Notes: generated from the letters alone by a model not told the origin. Positions 23,465 to 31,740 are shown, counted from the stretch's first letter. The stretch is DNA of 64,000 nt from Streptosporangium roseum DSM 43021 (GCF_000024865.1 NC_013595.1:2232001-2296000); one strand, 5' to 3'. Numbers and translations: made by a program.

Positions 23465-25096
23465 TTATCTCGCTGTATCCGGCCCTGCAACGCTGTTCCC
23501 GCCCCGCGCCCGGCCGGCCGCCCGCGCGCGCAGGACGCGCTTGTCCGTCTTCCCGTTCGCGTTGGCGGGCAGGACGTCCACCACGATCACCCGCCTGGGC
23601 ACCTTGTAGTTGGACATGTTCTCCCGGGCCCAGGCGAGAACCCTCTCCGGATCGACGGCGACACCCGGCCGGGGGACCACGAACGCCCAGCCGGCCTCGC
23701 CCGACCTCTCGTCCGGCATCCCGACCACCGCGGCCTGGGCCAGGGAGCCCTCCCGCAGCAGCAGCCCCTCCACCTCGGCGGGGGAGACGTTGAACCCGCC
23801 GACGATGAACAGCTCCTTCTTGCGGTCCACGACCGCGAGGTTGCCGTCGGCGTCGAAGGTGCCGATGTCGCCGGTGTGGAGCCAGCCGTCCCTGATCACC
23901 TCGGCCGTCCTGTCCGGGTCGTCCCAGTAGCCGCGCATGACCCCGTAGCCGCGCATGACGATCTCCCCGCGCTCTCCGGTGGGGACCTCCGCGCCGTGGT
24001 CGTCCACGATCCTGACCTCGATGCCCGGCACCGGGCGGCCCGTGCTCGACGCGACGACCTCGACGGGGTCCTCCGCCCTGGTCATGGAGACGACCGTGCC
24101 CTCCATCAGCCCATAGGCGTTGATCATGCGCTCCAGGCCGGTCCGCTCCAGCAGCCTGCGGATGAGCTCGGCGGGCACCGAGGCCGCGCCGCAGATCGCC
24201 ACGCGGAGCGAGTGCTCCCCGACGTCGCCCTCCAGCAGCCGGTGGAACAGCGTCGGCGGACCGGCCAGAACCGTGATCCGCCTGTCGTGGATCAGCTCCG
24301 TCAGCAGCTCCGGGCCGAACACCGGGATCGGCATCATCGTGGCCCGGCGCATCACCGAGGCCAGCAGCCCGGCGTTGAGCCCGAAGCCGTGCGCGAACGG
24401 CGCGACGATCGGATAGCGGTCGCCGGGTCGGAGGGTGACGATCTCCGCCCAGTCCCAGTAGCCCCGCAGCGTGTGGCCGTGCTCCAGCATGACGCCCTTG
24501 GGGGTCCCCGTGCTGCCGGAGGTGGACATGATCTCGCACAGGTCGTCCGGCCGTACGGCCAGCGCCCGCTCCTCCGCCTCGGCGTGGCCGATCCGGGCCC
24601 CGGCCGAGAGCATCCGCGAGCGCCGCACCGTCCCCGGCCGCTCCAGCGCGTCGGGCACGACCGAACACCGCAGCTCCGGCAGGCCCTCGAAGGGCCGCCC
24701 CGCCCCGGGGCCGCCCGCCGTGCCGGCCAGCAGATCGGTGAAGACCGTGCCGTCCGGGCCGTGGCCGGTGACCAGCACGCTCGCCCCGGTCCTGCCGAGC
24801 GTCGCGGCGGCCTCGATGCCCTTGTAGCGCGCCGACAGCGGGACGAGCACCGCCCCGGCGTCCCAGACGCCGAACGCCCCCACCACCCAGTCCGGGTCGT
24901 TCAGGCCCCAGATCGCGACCCGGTCCCCGGGCCGCACGCCCAGGGCGATCAGGCCGCGGGCGACGGCGCCGGCCCGGTCGCGCAGCCCGGCGAGCGACAG
25001 CCGTACCTCGCCGCCGGCCACCACGATGTCGGAGGGGTGGGTGCCGGCCTGGTCGCGGAGCATCCGGGGGATCGTCCCCCAGTCGGGTACTTCCAT
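23465..25096 (-). CDS. Acyl-CoA ligase, FadD3-like
   Basis: 543 residues from ATG 25096. The ANL superfamily order is clear: LIALGVRPGDRVAIWGLN, the AMP-binding P-loop TSGSTGTPKG, FAHGFGLNAG, GAASVPAELI, AYGLMEG, DGWLHTGDIG, DRKKELFIVGGFNVSPAEVE, and the catalytic Lys in NANGKTDKRVL near the C-terminus. The overall pattern resembles FadD3, which activates the steroid C/D-ring acid HIP in mycobacteria, although other medium-chain or cyclic acids are possible. It forms AMP and a CoA thioester in the cytoplasm. Third gene of the operon that starts at the luciferase-like gene; 23 bp after the PaaK-like gene. Confidence 0.88.
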   Translation of the reverse strand: MEVPDWGTIPRMLRDQAGTHPSDIVVAGGEVRLSLAGLRDRAGAVARGLIALGVRPGDRVAIWGLNDPDWVVGAFGVWDAGAVLVPLSARYKGIEAAATLGRTGASVLVTGHGPDGTVFTDLLAGTAGGPGAGRPFEGLPELRCSVVPDALERPGTVRRSRMLSAGARIGHAEAEERALAVRPDDLCEIMSTSGSTGTPKGVMLEHGHTLRGYWDWAEIVTLRPGDRYPIVAPFAHGFGLNAGLLASVMRRATMMPIPVFGPELLTELIHDRRITVLAGPPTLFHRLLEGDVGEHSLRVAICGAASVPAELIRRLLERTGLERMINAYGLMEGTVVSMTRAEDPVEVVASSTGRPVPGIEVRIVDDHGAEVPTGERGEIVMRGYGVMRGYWDDPDRTAEVIRDGWLHTGDIGTFDADGNLAVVDRKKELFIVGGFNVSPAEVEGLLLREGSLAQAAVVGMPDERSGEAGWAFVVPRPGVAVDPERVLAWARENMSNYKVPRRVIVVDVLPANANGKTDKRVLRARAAGRARGGNSVAGPDTAR

Positions 25097-25119
25097 GGCG
25101 GTCGCGCCTCCGGAGGGGG

Positions 25120-26223
25120 TCAGCGGGCGATGGCCGTACGGTCCCTGCCCAGGTGGTGGCCGCGCGCGTCGTTCACCACGCCCCGGGGGGCGGCCTCCGA
25201 CGCCTGTGGGGAGATCTCGACGTCGATCGTGATCGGGGTGAGCGCCCGGAGCGACTGCCGGATGCGTGACTTCCACATGGGGTTGCCGACGAGGCTCTCT
25301 CGGTTGAACGTCACGGTCAGGGTCACGGCGTCGAGCGTGCCCTGCCGTGACACGCCCAGCTCCCAGCCGGAGACTCCGTCGATCTTGCCGAGCGCCCTCT
25401 CGATCCGGTTCAGCGACAGCCACACCCCGCGGACCAGCACGTGGTCGCCGACGGTGTGCTCCGGCGCGGGGACCGCGTCCCCGGCGGCCACCCGGACGAC
25501 CTGCCCGGTGCGGAGCGTCGCGCCGGTCGCCGGATCGGCGACGACCACCTCGGCCAGGCCGGGGGCGTACGGGGGGACCAGCGACTCGTCCTTCTCCAGC
25601 GAGGCCAGGCCGACCGACCCCGGATCGAACAGGGTGAGCGGGGCCGGCTCCGAGGACCGCCAGCCCAGCGGCACCGCGGTGAACGGCGAGCAGTAGACCT
25701 CCGTCACCTCCGCCTCGAACTCGGCCGCCAGGTGAGGCATCGTCCGCCGTGAGGCGATCTCCCCGGTCAGGATGATGTGCCGCAGGCCCAGGTCGAGCGG
25801 GTCGAGCAGGAACTCCAGGTGCAGCCGGGCCAGCAGGTCCATGGCCCCGGTCGGCGTGATCACCAGGGTGGTCGCCCCCAGGGACTCCAGCGCGTGGTGC
25901 AGCCGGAGCCGGCCGCGCGGCCCGACGGAGGCGGCCGCACGGGCCACCCCGGCGGCGGCCCGGGCCCACTGCGCGCCCGCGAGCTCGCCGTCCCCGGACA
26001 GCGCCACCACCACGCGGTCCACCGCGCCCACCCCCGCCGCCTCCAGCGCGGCGGCGTACGCCCCGGTCCGCTCGGCGTCGCCGCCCGCCGCGGCCACGCT
26101 GTCGGCGTCCGCCGAGACCAGCAGCAGGCCGGTCGCGGTACGGCCCGCCGAGGCGAGGTCGCTCCGGGTCTTCCAGACCGTCATGTTCCCCTCCGCCGCC
26201 CCGTCGCCCCGATCGGCCGTCAT
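25120..26223 (-). CDS. PaaK-like adenylate-forming enzyme, apparently lacking the AMP P-loop
   Basis: 367 residues; the start ATG 26223 overlaps the upstream stop (ATGA). The middle and C-terminus resemble phenylacetate-CoA ligase-type proteins: LESLGATTLVITPTG, LRHIILTGE, EVYCSPFTAVPLGW, GLAEVVVADP, GDHVLVRGVWLSLNRIERAL. PaaK proteins run to about 430 residues and carry a Thr/Ser/Gly-rich ATP loop; here the N-terminal part is shorter and no TSGTTG-like loop is visible (nearest is SAGRTATGLLLVSAD). It may be a divergent ligase, a regulatory partner of the adjacent FadD3-like ligase, or inactive. A role in the same catabolic pathway is inferred from the operon. Confidence 0.72.
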   Translation of the reverse strand: MTADRGDGAAEGNMTVWKTRSDLASAGRTATGLLLVSADADSVAAAGGDAERTGAYAAALEAAGVGAVDRVVVALSGDGELAGAQWARAAAGVARAAASVGPRGRLRLHHALESLGATTLVITPTGAMDLLARLHLEFLLDPLDLGLRHIILTGEIASRRTMPHLAAEFEAEVTEVYCSPFTAVPLGWRSSEPAPLTLFDPGSVGLASLEKDESLVPPYAPGLAEVVVADPATGATLRTGQVVRVAAGDAVPAPEHTVGDHVLVRGVWLSLNRIERALGKIDGVSGWELGVSRQGTLDAVTLTVTFNRESLVGNPMWKSRIRQSLRALTPITIDVEISPQASEAAPRGVVNDARGHHLGRDRTAIAR

Positions 26224-27287
26224 TTCGCCACCTCGGCCATGAACAGCCGCATCGACGCGCAGACGTGCTCGTGGGCGAGGCCGCCGACCTGGGCCTGGAG
26301 GATCAGGTCGGTGGCCCCGGCCTCGGCGATGCGGGCCGCCGCCTTGCGCGAGCCCTCCACGTCGTCCACCACGACCATGTGGTGCTCGCGGAGCGTGGCC
26401 ATGGCCTCCTCCGGGGGCAGCCCGGCCGCGAGCTGGCCGAGGACCTTGTGGGTGGCGTGCCGGGCGTCGTAGTAGTCGGGCGGGGTGACCAGGTTGACCT
26501 GGCGCCGGATGTACCACAGCACCGGGTCGGCGGCGATCTCGAACGCCCGCTCGCGGGTCTCCGCGACGTACCAGGGGATCATCAGCGCGACCCGGCGGCT
26601 GTCGGGGTCGAAGCCGTTGTCGGCCAGGCACCGCCGGTACTTGGCGATGTCCTCGGCGACGTCGTCGATGCCCTTGAGCATCGTCATGCCGAGCAGGTTG
26701 TAGCCGTGCTTGGCGGCGGCCAGGTATCCCTCCAGGGAGGTCGACGCCACCCACACGGGAGGGTGCGGCACCTGCGCGGGGCGCGGGTAGACGGCGACGT
26801 CGGGGATCTCGAAGAACTCGTTGGACCGGCTGATCGGCTCGCCGTCGGCCTTCCAGATGGCGAGGGTCGCCTCCAGGGAGTCCTCCCAGATCTGCCGGGA
26901 CTTCTCGAACGGCTTCTGGAAGGCCTGGTACTCCAGCGGGGAGGCGCCGCGGCCCGTGCCGAACTCCACCCGGCCGCCGGAGATGACGTCGAGGGTCGCG
27001 ACCCGCTCGGCCGTGCGAATGGGGGACTGGAACGGCAGCAGCACCACGCCCAGGCCCAGGTGGATGCGCTCGGTGCGCTGGGATATCGCGGCCAGCACCA
27101 GGTCGGGTGCCGAGGAGTGGGAGAAGCCGCGGGTGAAGTGGTGCTCGACGAACCACGCGGTGTCGAACCCCAGCCGGTCGCCGAGGGTCACCTGCTCGAT
27201 CACGTTCTGGAACGCCTGTTGTTCGACCTCGCGGGAGCGCCCGCGGACCTCCAGCTCGTATCCCAGGCTGATCCGTAGGGACGTCAT
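26220..27287 (-). CDS. LLM-class flavin-dependent oxidoreductase (luciferase-like)
   Basis: 355 residues from ATG 27287. The bacterial luciferase-like barrel is evident: GDRLGFDTAWFVEHHFTRGFSHSSAPDLVLAAISQRTERIHLG, then LDVISGGRVEFGTGRG, VWVASTSLEGYLAAAKHGYNLLGMTM and the C-terminal barrel end. Members use reduced flavin (FMNH2 or F420H2) to oxidise or mono-oxygenate substrates. An FMNH2 supplier may be the HsaB-like reductase at 15211-15834, which is preceded by the same operator palindrome. First gene of the LLM/PaaK-like/FadD3-like operon, which shows a four-base overlap and then a 23-bp gap. Confidence 0.9.
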   Translation of the reverse strand: MTSLRISLGYELEVRGRSREVEQQAFQNVIEQVTLGDRLGFDTAWFVEHHFTRGFSHSSAPDLVLAAISQRTERIHLGLGVVLLPFQSPIRTAERVATLDVISGGRVEFGTGRGASPLEYQAFQKPFEKSRQIWEDSLEATLAIWKADGEPISRSNEFFEIPDVAVYPRPAQVPHPPVWVASTSLEGYLAAAKHGYNLLGMTMLKGIDDVAEDIAKYRRCLADNGFDPDSRRVALMIPWYVAETRERAFEIAADPVLWYIRRQVNLVTPPDYYDARHATHKVLGQLAAGLPPEEAMATLREHHMVVVDDVEGSRKAAARIAEAGATDLILQAQVGGLAHEHVCASMRLFMAEVAK

Positions 27288-27339
27288 CCACGCCTCCGTT
27301 GTGTCACATCCGGTCCCCGGTCGCGAGCCCTTCACTTAA

Positions 27340-27355
27340 CCAAGCGCTCGCTTGG
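27340..27355. promoter_or_regulatory. Palindromic operator, copy 3
   Basis: CCAAGCG CT CGCTTGG, an inverted repeat with 7-bp arms, 53 bp upstream of the luciferase-like gene. Same 6-4-6 architecture as the copies at 15924, 16017 and 29138. One base differs from the strict KstR2 consensus (CTCG for CTTG). Confidence 0.72.
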
Positions 27356-27456
27356 CGAGATTACCAGCCTGGTGGGGCGGCAACAAGCCGACCCCGCCCG
27401 CCCGGCGGTCAAACCGGGACTTGCGGGGACGGGTCCCGCCGATCACAGTTGGCTCC

Positions 27457-28101
27457 GTGAGTTCAGGGGCGGAGAAACGGCGGAAAACCGGCGCGCGACG
27501 CCAGAAGGACGGCCCGTCCCCGGAGGTGAGGAAGCCGCGAGCGGCGGGGCATCCCCTCACCGCGCCCGGTGAGGTCCGGCGTGCCGTCGCCCCGTCCGGT
27601 GAGGCTCGGCAGGTTGCCCCGTCCGGCGAGCCTCGACAGGTCGCCGCGTCCGGTGAGCCCCGGCAGGTCGTAGCCGCGTCCGGTGGGGCCCGGCCGGAGG
27701 AGGCGCGCCGGTTCGAGGCGCTGGGACGGGTGATGGCCGCGCTGGCGGGCGAGGCCGAGCTCATGGAGTCCTGCCGGGACCTGACCTGGTGGCGGGGGGC
27801 CGACCAGAGCTGGCATGTCGAGTGGCGCGACGGCCCTCACGCCGCCGAGGTCGCCGCCGCGCTGGCCGAGCACGTCCGCGACCCCGGCCTCCCCGGAGCC
27901 CTGGCCGTCCCGGCGGGCCCCGCCACCTCGGCCACCGCCGCCCTCGACGTCATGGGGGTCCTGTTCGTCCTGCGCGCGGCCGACCCCGTGGGCCGGGAGC
28001 GCCTGCGCGGCCGGCCCGGTCCCTGGCGCATGGCCGAGGCCCTCGACACCACCCGCAGGACGTCCTCCCGCCAGCCCTGGGAAGTGCTCCTCGGGGGTTG
28101 A
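27457..28101 (+). CDS. Hypothetical protein with nine-residue repeats
   Basis: 214 residues from GTG 27457; the frame is open upstream to 27352 but that part overlaps the operator region. The first 90 residues are basic and disordered (KRRKTGARRQK) and include a run of near-identical nine-residue units, APSGEARQV, APSGEPRQV, AASGEPRQV, encoded by 27-nt repeats at about 27590-27680. The rest is a compact domain (LGRVMAALAGEAELMESCRDLTWWRGADQSWHVEWRDGPHAAEV) that I do not recognise. The Trp-rich WWRG-DQSWHVEW stretch is unusual. No function proposed. Confidence 0.6.
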   Translation: MSSGAEKRRKTGARRQKDGPSPEVRKPRAAGHPLTAPGEVRRAVAPSGEARQVAPSGEPRQVAASGEPRQVVAASGGARPEEARRFEALGRVMAALAGEAELMESCRDLTWWRGADQSWHVEWRDGPHAAEVAAALAEHVRDPGLPGALAVPAGPATSATAALDVMGVLFVLRAADPVGRERLRGRPGPWRMAEALDTTRRTSSRQPWEVLLGG

Positions 28102-28152
28102 CCGGGCTTGCGGGGTCTGGCTGCCCTCACGCGCGAACGGCCGTACGCCGGG

Positions 28153-29124
28153 TCAGAGGCCGGCGGCGGAGGCCAGGCGGGCGCGGTGCGCGTGCGGGGG
28201 GCCGAAGAGCTGGGCGTCGGCGGTGGCGCGCTTGAAGTGGCGGTGGGCCGAGTGCTCCCAGGTGACGCCGGTGCCGCCGTGGATCTGGATGTTCTCGCCC
28301 GCGGCGGTCAGGTAGGCCTCGGTGCAGTAGGAGCCGGCGATGGCCGCCAGGACGGGGAGGTCCTCCGCCGGGGCCCGGGCGGCCGCCAGCGCGGCGGAGC
28401 GGGCGGACTCCGCCAGCAGGAGCAGGTCGGCGAGCTTGTGCTTGACGGCCTGGAAGGAGCCGATCGGGCGGCCGAACTGGTGGCGCTGTCTCGCGTGGGC
28501 CACGGCCGTCTCCAGGCAGCGGGCGGCGCCCCCGGCCTGTTCGGCGGCGAGGCCGGTGACGCCCAGGTCCCGGACCCGGCTGCAGGCCGTGCCGTCGCCC
28601 ACCCGCACGACCGGGACGGCGTCGAAGGCGAACGCGGCGAGCGGGCGGGTCTGGTCCAGGGGCGCGTGCGGGGCGCGGGAGGAGGGGACGGCCTCGACCA
28701 GCTCGCCGTCGACGAAGGCCAGCACCACCTCGGCGTCCAGCGCGTAGCGGGCGGTCCCGGTGAGCTTTCCGTCACTCAAGGTTAGATCGGCGTCATCGGG
28801 GAACAGCACGGTTGCGGTGATGGAGCCGTCCGCGATACCCGGCAGCAGCCTGGCCATGGCGGACGGATTTCCGGCGGCCTTGACCGCCTCCGAGGCCAGC
28901 ACCACGGTTGACAGATAGGGATAGGGCGAGAGCGCGCGGCCCAGCTCCTCACACACGACGGCGACCTCCGCCGTTCCGCACCCGGCCCCGCCGTACTCCT
29001 CGGGGACGGCCAGGCCCGCCACGCCCAGTTCGGCGGCGAAGCGGCCCCAGGGGGCTCCGGGGCGTTCGGTGAGGAAGGAGCGGACGGCCTCGCGGAGTTC
29101 ACGCTGCTCTTCGGTCAGGCTCAC
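28153..29124 (-). CDS. Small acyl-CoA dehydrogenase subunit (FadE32/33-like)
   Basis: 323 residues, shorter than the 380-400 of homotetrameric acyl-CoA dehydrogenases and equal to the short subunits of the heteromeric actinobacterial type (FadE31-33, ChsE1/E2). LTEEQRELREAVRSFL opens the N-terminal helical domain, EYGGAGCGTAEVAVVCEELGR follows, and ARQRHQFGRPIGSFQAVKHKLADLL and IQIHGGTGVTWEHSAHRHFKRA are the C-terminal landmarks. Such subunits need a long partner that supplies part of the FAD or catalytic site; none adjoins it, the only other candidate being the FadE30-like protein at 14069. The palindrome at 29138-29153 is just upstream. Confidence 0.85.
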   Translation of the reverse strand: MSLTEEQRELREAVRSFLTERPGAPWGRFAAELGVAGLAVPEEYGGAGCGTAEVAVVCEELGRALSPYPYLSTVVLASEAVKAAGNPSAMARLLPGIADGSITATVLFPDDADLTLSDGKLTGTARYALDAEVVLAFVDGELVEAVPSSRAPHAPLDQTRPLAAFAFDAVPVVRVGDGTACSRVRDLGVTGLAAEQAGGAARCLETAVAHARQRHQFGRPIGSFQAVKHKLADLLLLAESARSAALAAARAPAEDLPVLAAIAGSYCTEAYLTAAGENIQIHGGTGVTWEHSAHRHFKRATADAQLFGPPHAHRARLASAAGL

Positions 29125-29137
29125 CCGGACAGCATAA

Positions 29138-29153
29138 CCAAGCGTTTGCTTGT
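29138..29153. promoter_or_regulatory. Palindromic operator, copy 4
   Basis: CCAAGC GTTT GCTTGT, 13 bp upstream of the acyl-CoA dehydrogenase start and about 85 bp upstream of the divergent membrane-protein gene. Same architecture as copies 1-3; fits CAAGnnTTTG with one change from the KstR2 core. Confidence 0.65.
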
Positions 29154-29237
29154 TGGACTATATTTGGCACATTTTGTGCATCCTTGCAGGTCACATATGC
29201 TTCACATGGCCACAAGCGAATGCAGATCGGGGGATCG

Positions 29238-29897
29238 GTGGCTTCCGTTGACCAGAATTACACGTTGGACCAGAACTACACGGCCACTTTCATCGCCGAT
29301 GACCGCCAGGAGCGGGCGATCGTGCTCCACATGGTGCTCTCGTTCGTCGGCGGGATGCTGCTCGGCGCGCTCGGGGCCGTGCTCGCCGACGGCCCGGACC
29401 TGCTGTACGCGATCTACGAGCCCTACGCCTACGTGCTGTTCGTCGTCATCGTGGGACGCACCGCCGCCAGCCTCGGCTGGGCGGCGCTGACCAGCCTGCT
29501 GGCCACCCTCGGGCCGATAATCGCGCTGCTGGCCGCCTCGATCTTCAAGTCGGGCGGCGAGTTCCTGAGCCTCGGCAGCAACGGCGCGACGCTGAACTTC
29601 ACGCTCTTCACCCTCGCCTCCTTCGGCCTGCTGTCCTACTTCACCAAGCGCGACGACCTCTGGGGCGACTTCGCGGGCGGTACGCTCGCCGGGGTCGTCG
29701 CCATCGACGGCTTGGACAAGGCGCTGCCCGGCGGCCTGGAACACGTCCCCGGATTCTGGCCGGAGAGCGTCCTGGTCGTGACCGCCCTGGCGGCGGCGAT
29801 GCTGTTCTCGCTGCGGCGGGGGAAGGGCCGGCTCCGCGCGGCGCTGGTGGCGCTGATCATCGCTTCCTCCTACTTCGTCTTCGCCGTCGGTCTCTGA
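29238..29897 (+). CDS. Multi-pass membrane protein, unknown
   Basis: 219 residues from GTG 29238, preceded by GGGGGAT; upstream in-frame starts at 29184 (TTG) and 29220 (ATG) are weaker. After a short cytoplasmic or external head with a duplicated DQNYT (DQNYTLDQNYTATF, also a repeat in the DNA), there are about six hydrophobic helices: IVLHMVLSFVGGMLLGALG, YVLFVVIVGRTAASLGWAAL, LLATLGPIIALLAASIF, FTLFTLASFGLLSYF, a weaker GGTLAGVVAI, SVLVVTALAAAMLFSL and ALVALIIASSYFVFAV. Not recognised. Its promoter region is shared with the acyl-CoA dehydrogenase and contains operator copy 4, so co-regulation is possible but unproven. Confidence 0.75.
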   Translation: MASVDQNYTLDQNYTATFIADDRQERAIVLHMVLSFVGGMLLGALGAVLADGPDLLYAIYEPYAYVLFVVIVGRTAASLGWAALTSLLATLGPIIALLAASIFKSGGEFLSLGSNGATLNFTLFTLASFGLLSYFTKRDDLWGDFAGGTLAGVVAIDGLDKALPGGLEHVPGFWPESVLVVTALAAAMLFSLRRGKGRLRAALVALIIASSYFVFAVGL

Positions 29898-29964
29898 CGG
29901 CAGACAACCTGCTTGCGCCAGTCGATAGCCTGTAGCCATCGATCCCTGCTAGCTAGGAGTAGCC

Positions 29965-31707
29965 GTGCTGCTGCGCATGTCGTCGTTGTTTCTTCGAACA
30001 CTGAGGGACGACCCGGCAGACGCGGAGGTCCCGAGCCACAAGTTGCTCGTCCGCGCCGGGTATGTCCGTCGTGTCGCACCCGGCATCTACTCCTGGCTGC
30101 CGCTCGGCAAGATGGTTCTGGAGAACGTCACGCGCATCGTGCGCGAGGAGATGAACCGCATGGGCGGCCAGGAGGTGCTCTTCCCCGCCCTCCTGCCCCG
30201 GGAGTACTACGAGGCCACCGGCCGCTGGACGGAGTACGGCGACACGCTCTTCCGCCTCCAGGACCGCAAGGGGGCCGACTACCTCCTCGGCCCCACCCAC
30301 GAGGAGATGTTCACCGACATGGTCAAGGGGGAGTACTCCTCCTACAAGGACTACCCGGTGACGCTCTACCAGATCCAGACGAAGTACCGCGACGAGGCCC
30401 GCCCCCGGGCCGGCATCCTGCGCGGCCGCGAGTTCGTCATGAAGGACTCCTACTCCTTCGACCTGGACGACGACGGTCTCAAGCGCTCCTACGAGCAGCA
30501 CCGCGAGACCTACATCAGGACCTTCGACCGCCTCGGCATCAGCTACAAGATCTGCTTCGCCACCTCCGGCGCGATGGGCGGCTCCGCCTCCGAGGAGTTC
30601 CTCGCGCCCGCCGCGACGGGCGAGGACACCTTCGTCGCCTGCCACCAGTGCGGCTACGCGGCCAACGCCGAAGCGGTCACCACCCCCGCCCCCGCCGCGA
30701 TCACCGGCGAGCGGCCGGCCCTGCGGGTCCTCGACACCCCTGACACCCCGACCATCGAGTCGCTGGTCGACCACGTCAACGAGCACCACGGCCTGGGCAT
30801 CACCGCCGCCGAGACGCTCAAGAACATCGTGGTCAAGGTCACCACTCCCGGCTCCGGCAAGTCCGAGACGCTGATCGTCGGCGTGCCGGGCGACCGCGAG
30901 GTCGACTTCAAGCGGCTGGAGGCCTCCCTGGCCCCCGGCGAGCCCGCCATCTTCGAGGCCGAGGACTTCGCCAGGCACCCCGGCCTGGTCCGCGGCTACA
31001 TCGGCCCGCAGGTGCTCAAGGACCTCGGCATCCGCTACCTCGTCGACCCCCGCGTGGTCGACGGCAGCGCCTGGGTGACGGGTGCCAACGAGCCCGGCAA
31101 GCACGCCGCCGGCGTGGTCGCCGGCCGCGACTTCACCGCCGACGGCACGATCGAGGCCGCCGAGGTCCGCGCGGGCGACGCCTGCCCGGTCTGCGGCTCC
31201 GGGCTGTCCATCGACCGGGGCATCGAGATCGGCCACATCTTCCAGCTCGGCCGCAAGTACGCCGACGCCGCGAAGCTGGACGCCCTCGGCCCCGACGGCA
31301 AGCCGATCCGCGTCACCATGGGCTCCTACGGCGTCGGTGTCTCCCGCGCCGTGGCCGTGCTGGCCGAGCAGAGGCACGACGAGCTCGGCCTGGTCTGGCC
31401 CCGCGAGGTCGCCCCGGTGGACGTCCACGTCGTGGGCACCGGCAAGGACGGCCAGATCGAGGCCGCGAACCGGCTGGCCGAAGACCTTCAGGCCCGCGGC
31501 CTGCGCGTGCTGGTGGACGACCGCGCCGGGGTCTCCCCGGGGGTGAAGTTCAAGGACGCCGAGCTGCTCGGCATGCCCACGATCCTGATCATCGGCCGGG
31601 GGCTCGCCCAGGGCGTCGCCGAGCTGCGCGACCGCGTCACCGGCGTCAAGGAGGAGATCCCGATCGACGAGGCCGCCGACCGGGTCGTGGCCGCCTGCCG
31701 CGCCTGA
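29965..31707 (+). CDS. proS: Prolyl-tRNA synthetase, bacterial type
   Basis: 580 residues from GTG 29965 with TAGGAG upstream. It charges tRNA-Pro. Class II motifs: motif 1 region LVRAGYVRRVAPGIYSWLPLG, motif 2 in YRDEARPRAGILRGREFVMKDSYSFD, motif 3 in MGSYGVGVSRAVAVLAEQ. A YbaK-like editing insertion of about 180 residues (LKNIVVKVTT, IVGVPGDREVDFKRLEA) separates motifs 2 and 3, as in the bacterial form. The C-terminal anticodon-binding domain begins near APVDVHVVGT. The short 67-bp leader leaves no room for a T-box. A hairpin follows at 31714-31740. Confidence 0.97.
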   Translation: MLLRMSSLFLRTLRDDPADAEVPSHKLLVRAGYVRRVAPGIYSWLPLGKMVLENVTRIVREEMNRMGGQEVLFPALLPREYYEATGRWTEYGDTLFRLQDRKGADYLLGPTHEEMFTDMVKGEYSSYKDYPVTLYQIQTKYRDEARPRAGILRGREFVMKDSYSFDLDDDGLKRSYEQHRETYIRTFDRLGISYKICFATSGAMGGSASEEFLAPAATGEDTFVACHQCGYAANAEAVTTPAPAAITGERPALRVLDTPDTPTIESLVDHVNEHHGLGITAAETLKNIVVKVTTPGSGKSETLIVGVPGDREVDFKRLEASLAPGEPAIFEAEDFARHPGLVRGYIGPQVLKDLGIRYLVDPRVVDGSAWVTGANEPGKHAAGVVAGRDFTADGTIEAAEVRAGDACPVCGSGLSIDRGIEIGHIFQLGRKYADAAKLDALGPDGKPIRVTMGSYGVGVSRAVAVLAEQRHDELGLVWPREVAPVDVHVVGTGKDGQIEAANRLAEDLQARGLRVLVDDRAGVSPGVKFKDAELLGMPTILIIGRGLAQGVAELRDRVTGVKEEIPIDEAADRVVAACRA

Positions 31708-31713
31708 CCCACC

Positions 31714-31740
31714 GGCCCGCGGCCGTGCGCGCCGCGGGCC
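31714..31740 (+). terminator. Stem-loop after proS
   Basis: GGCCCGCGGC (31714-31723) pairs perfectly with GCCGCGGGCC (31731-31740), 7-nt loop, six bases after the proS stop. No T-run. Confidence 0.65.

Noticed and set aside
29898..29964. T-box leader for proS
   Set aside because: The interval is only 67 bp, with no space for a T-box structure or terminator.
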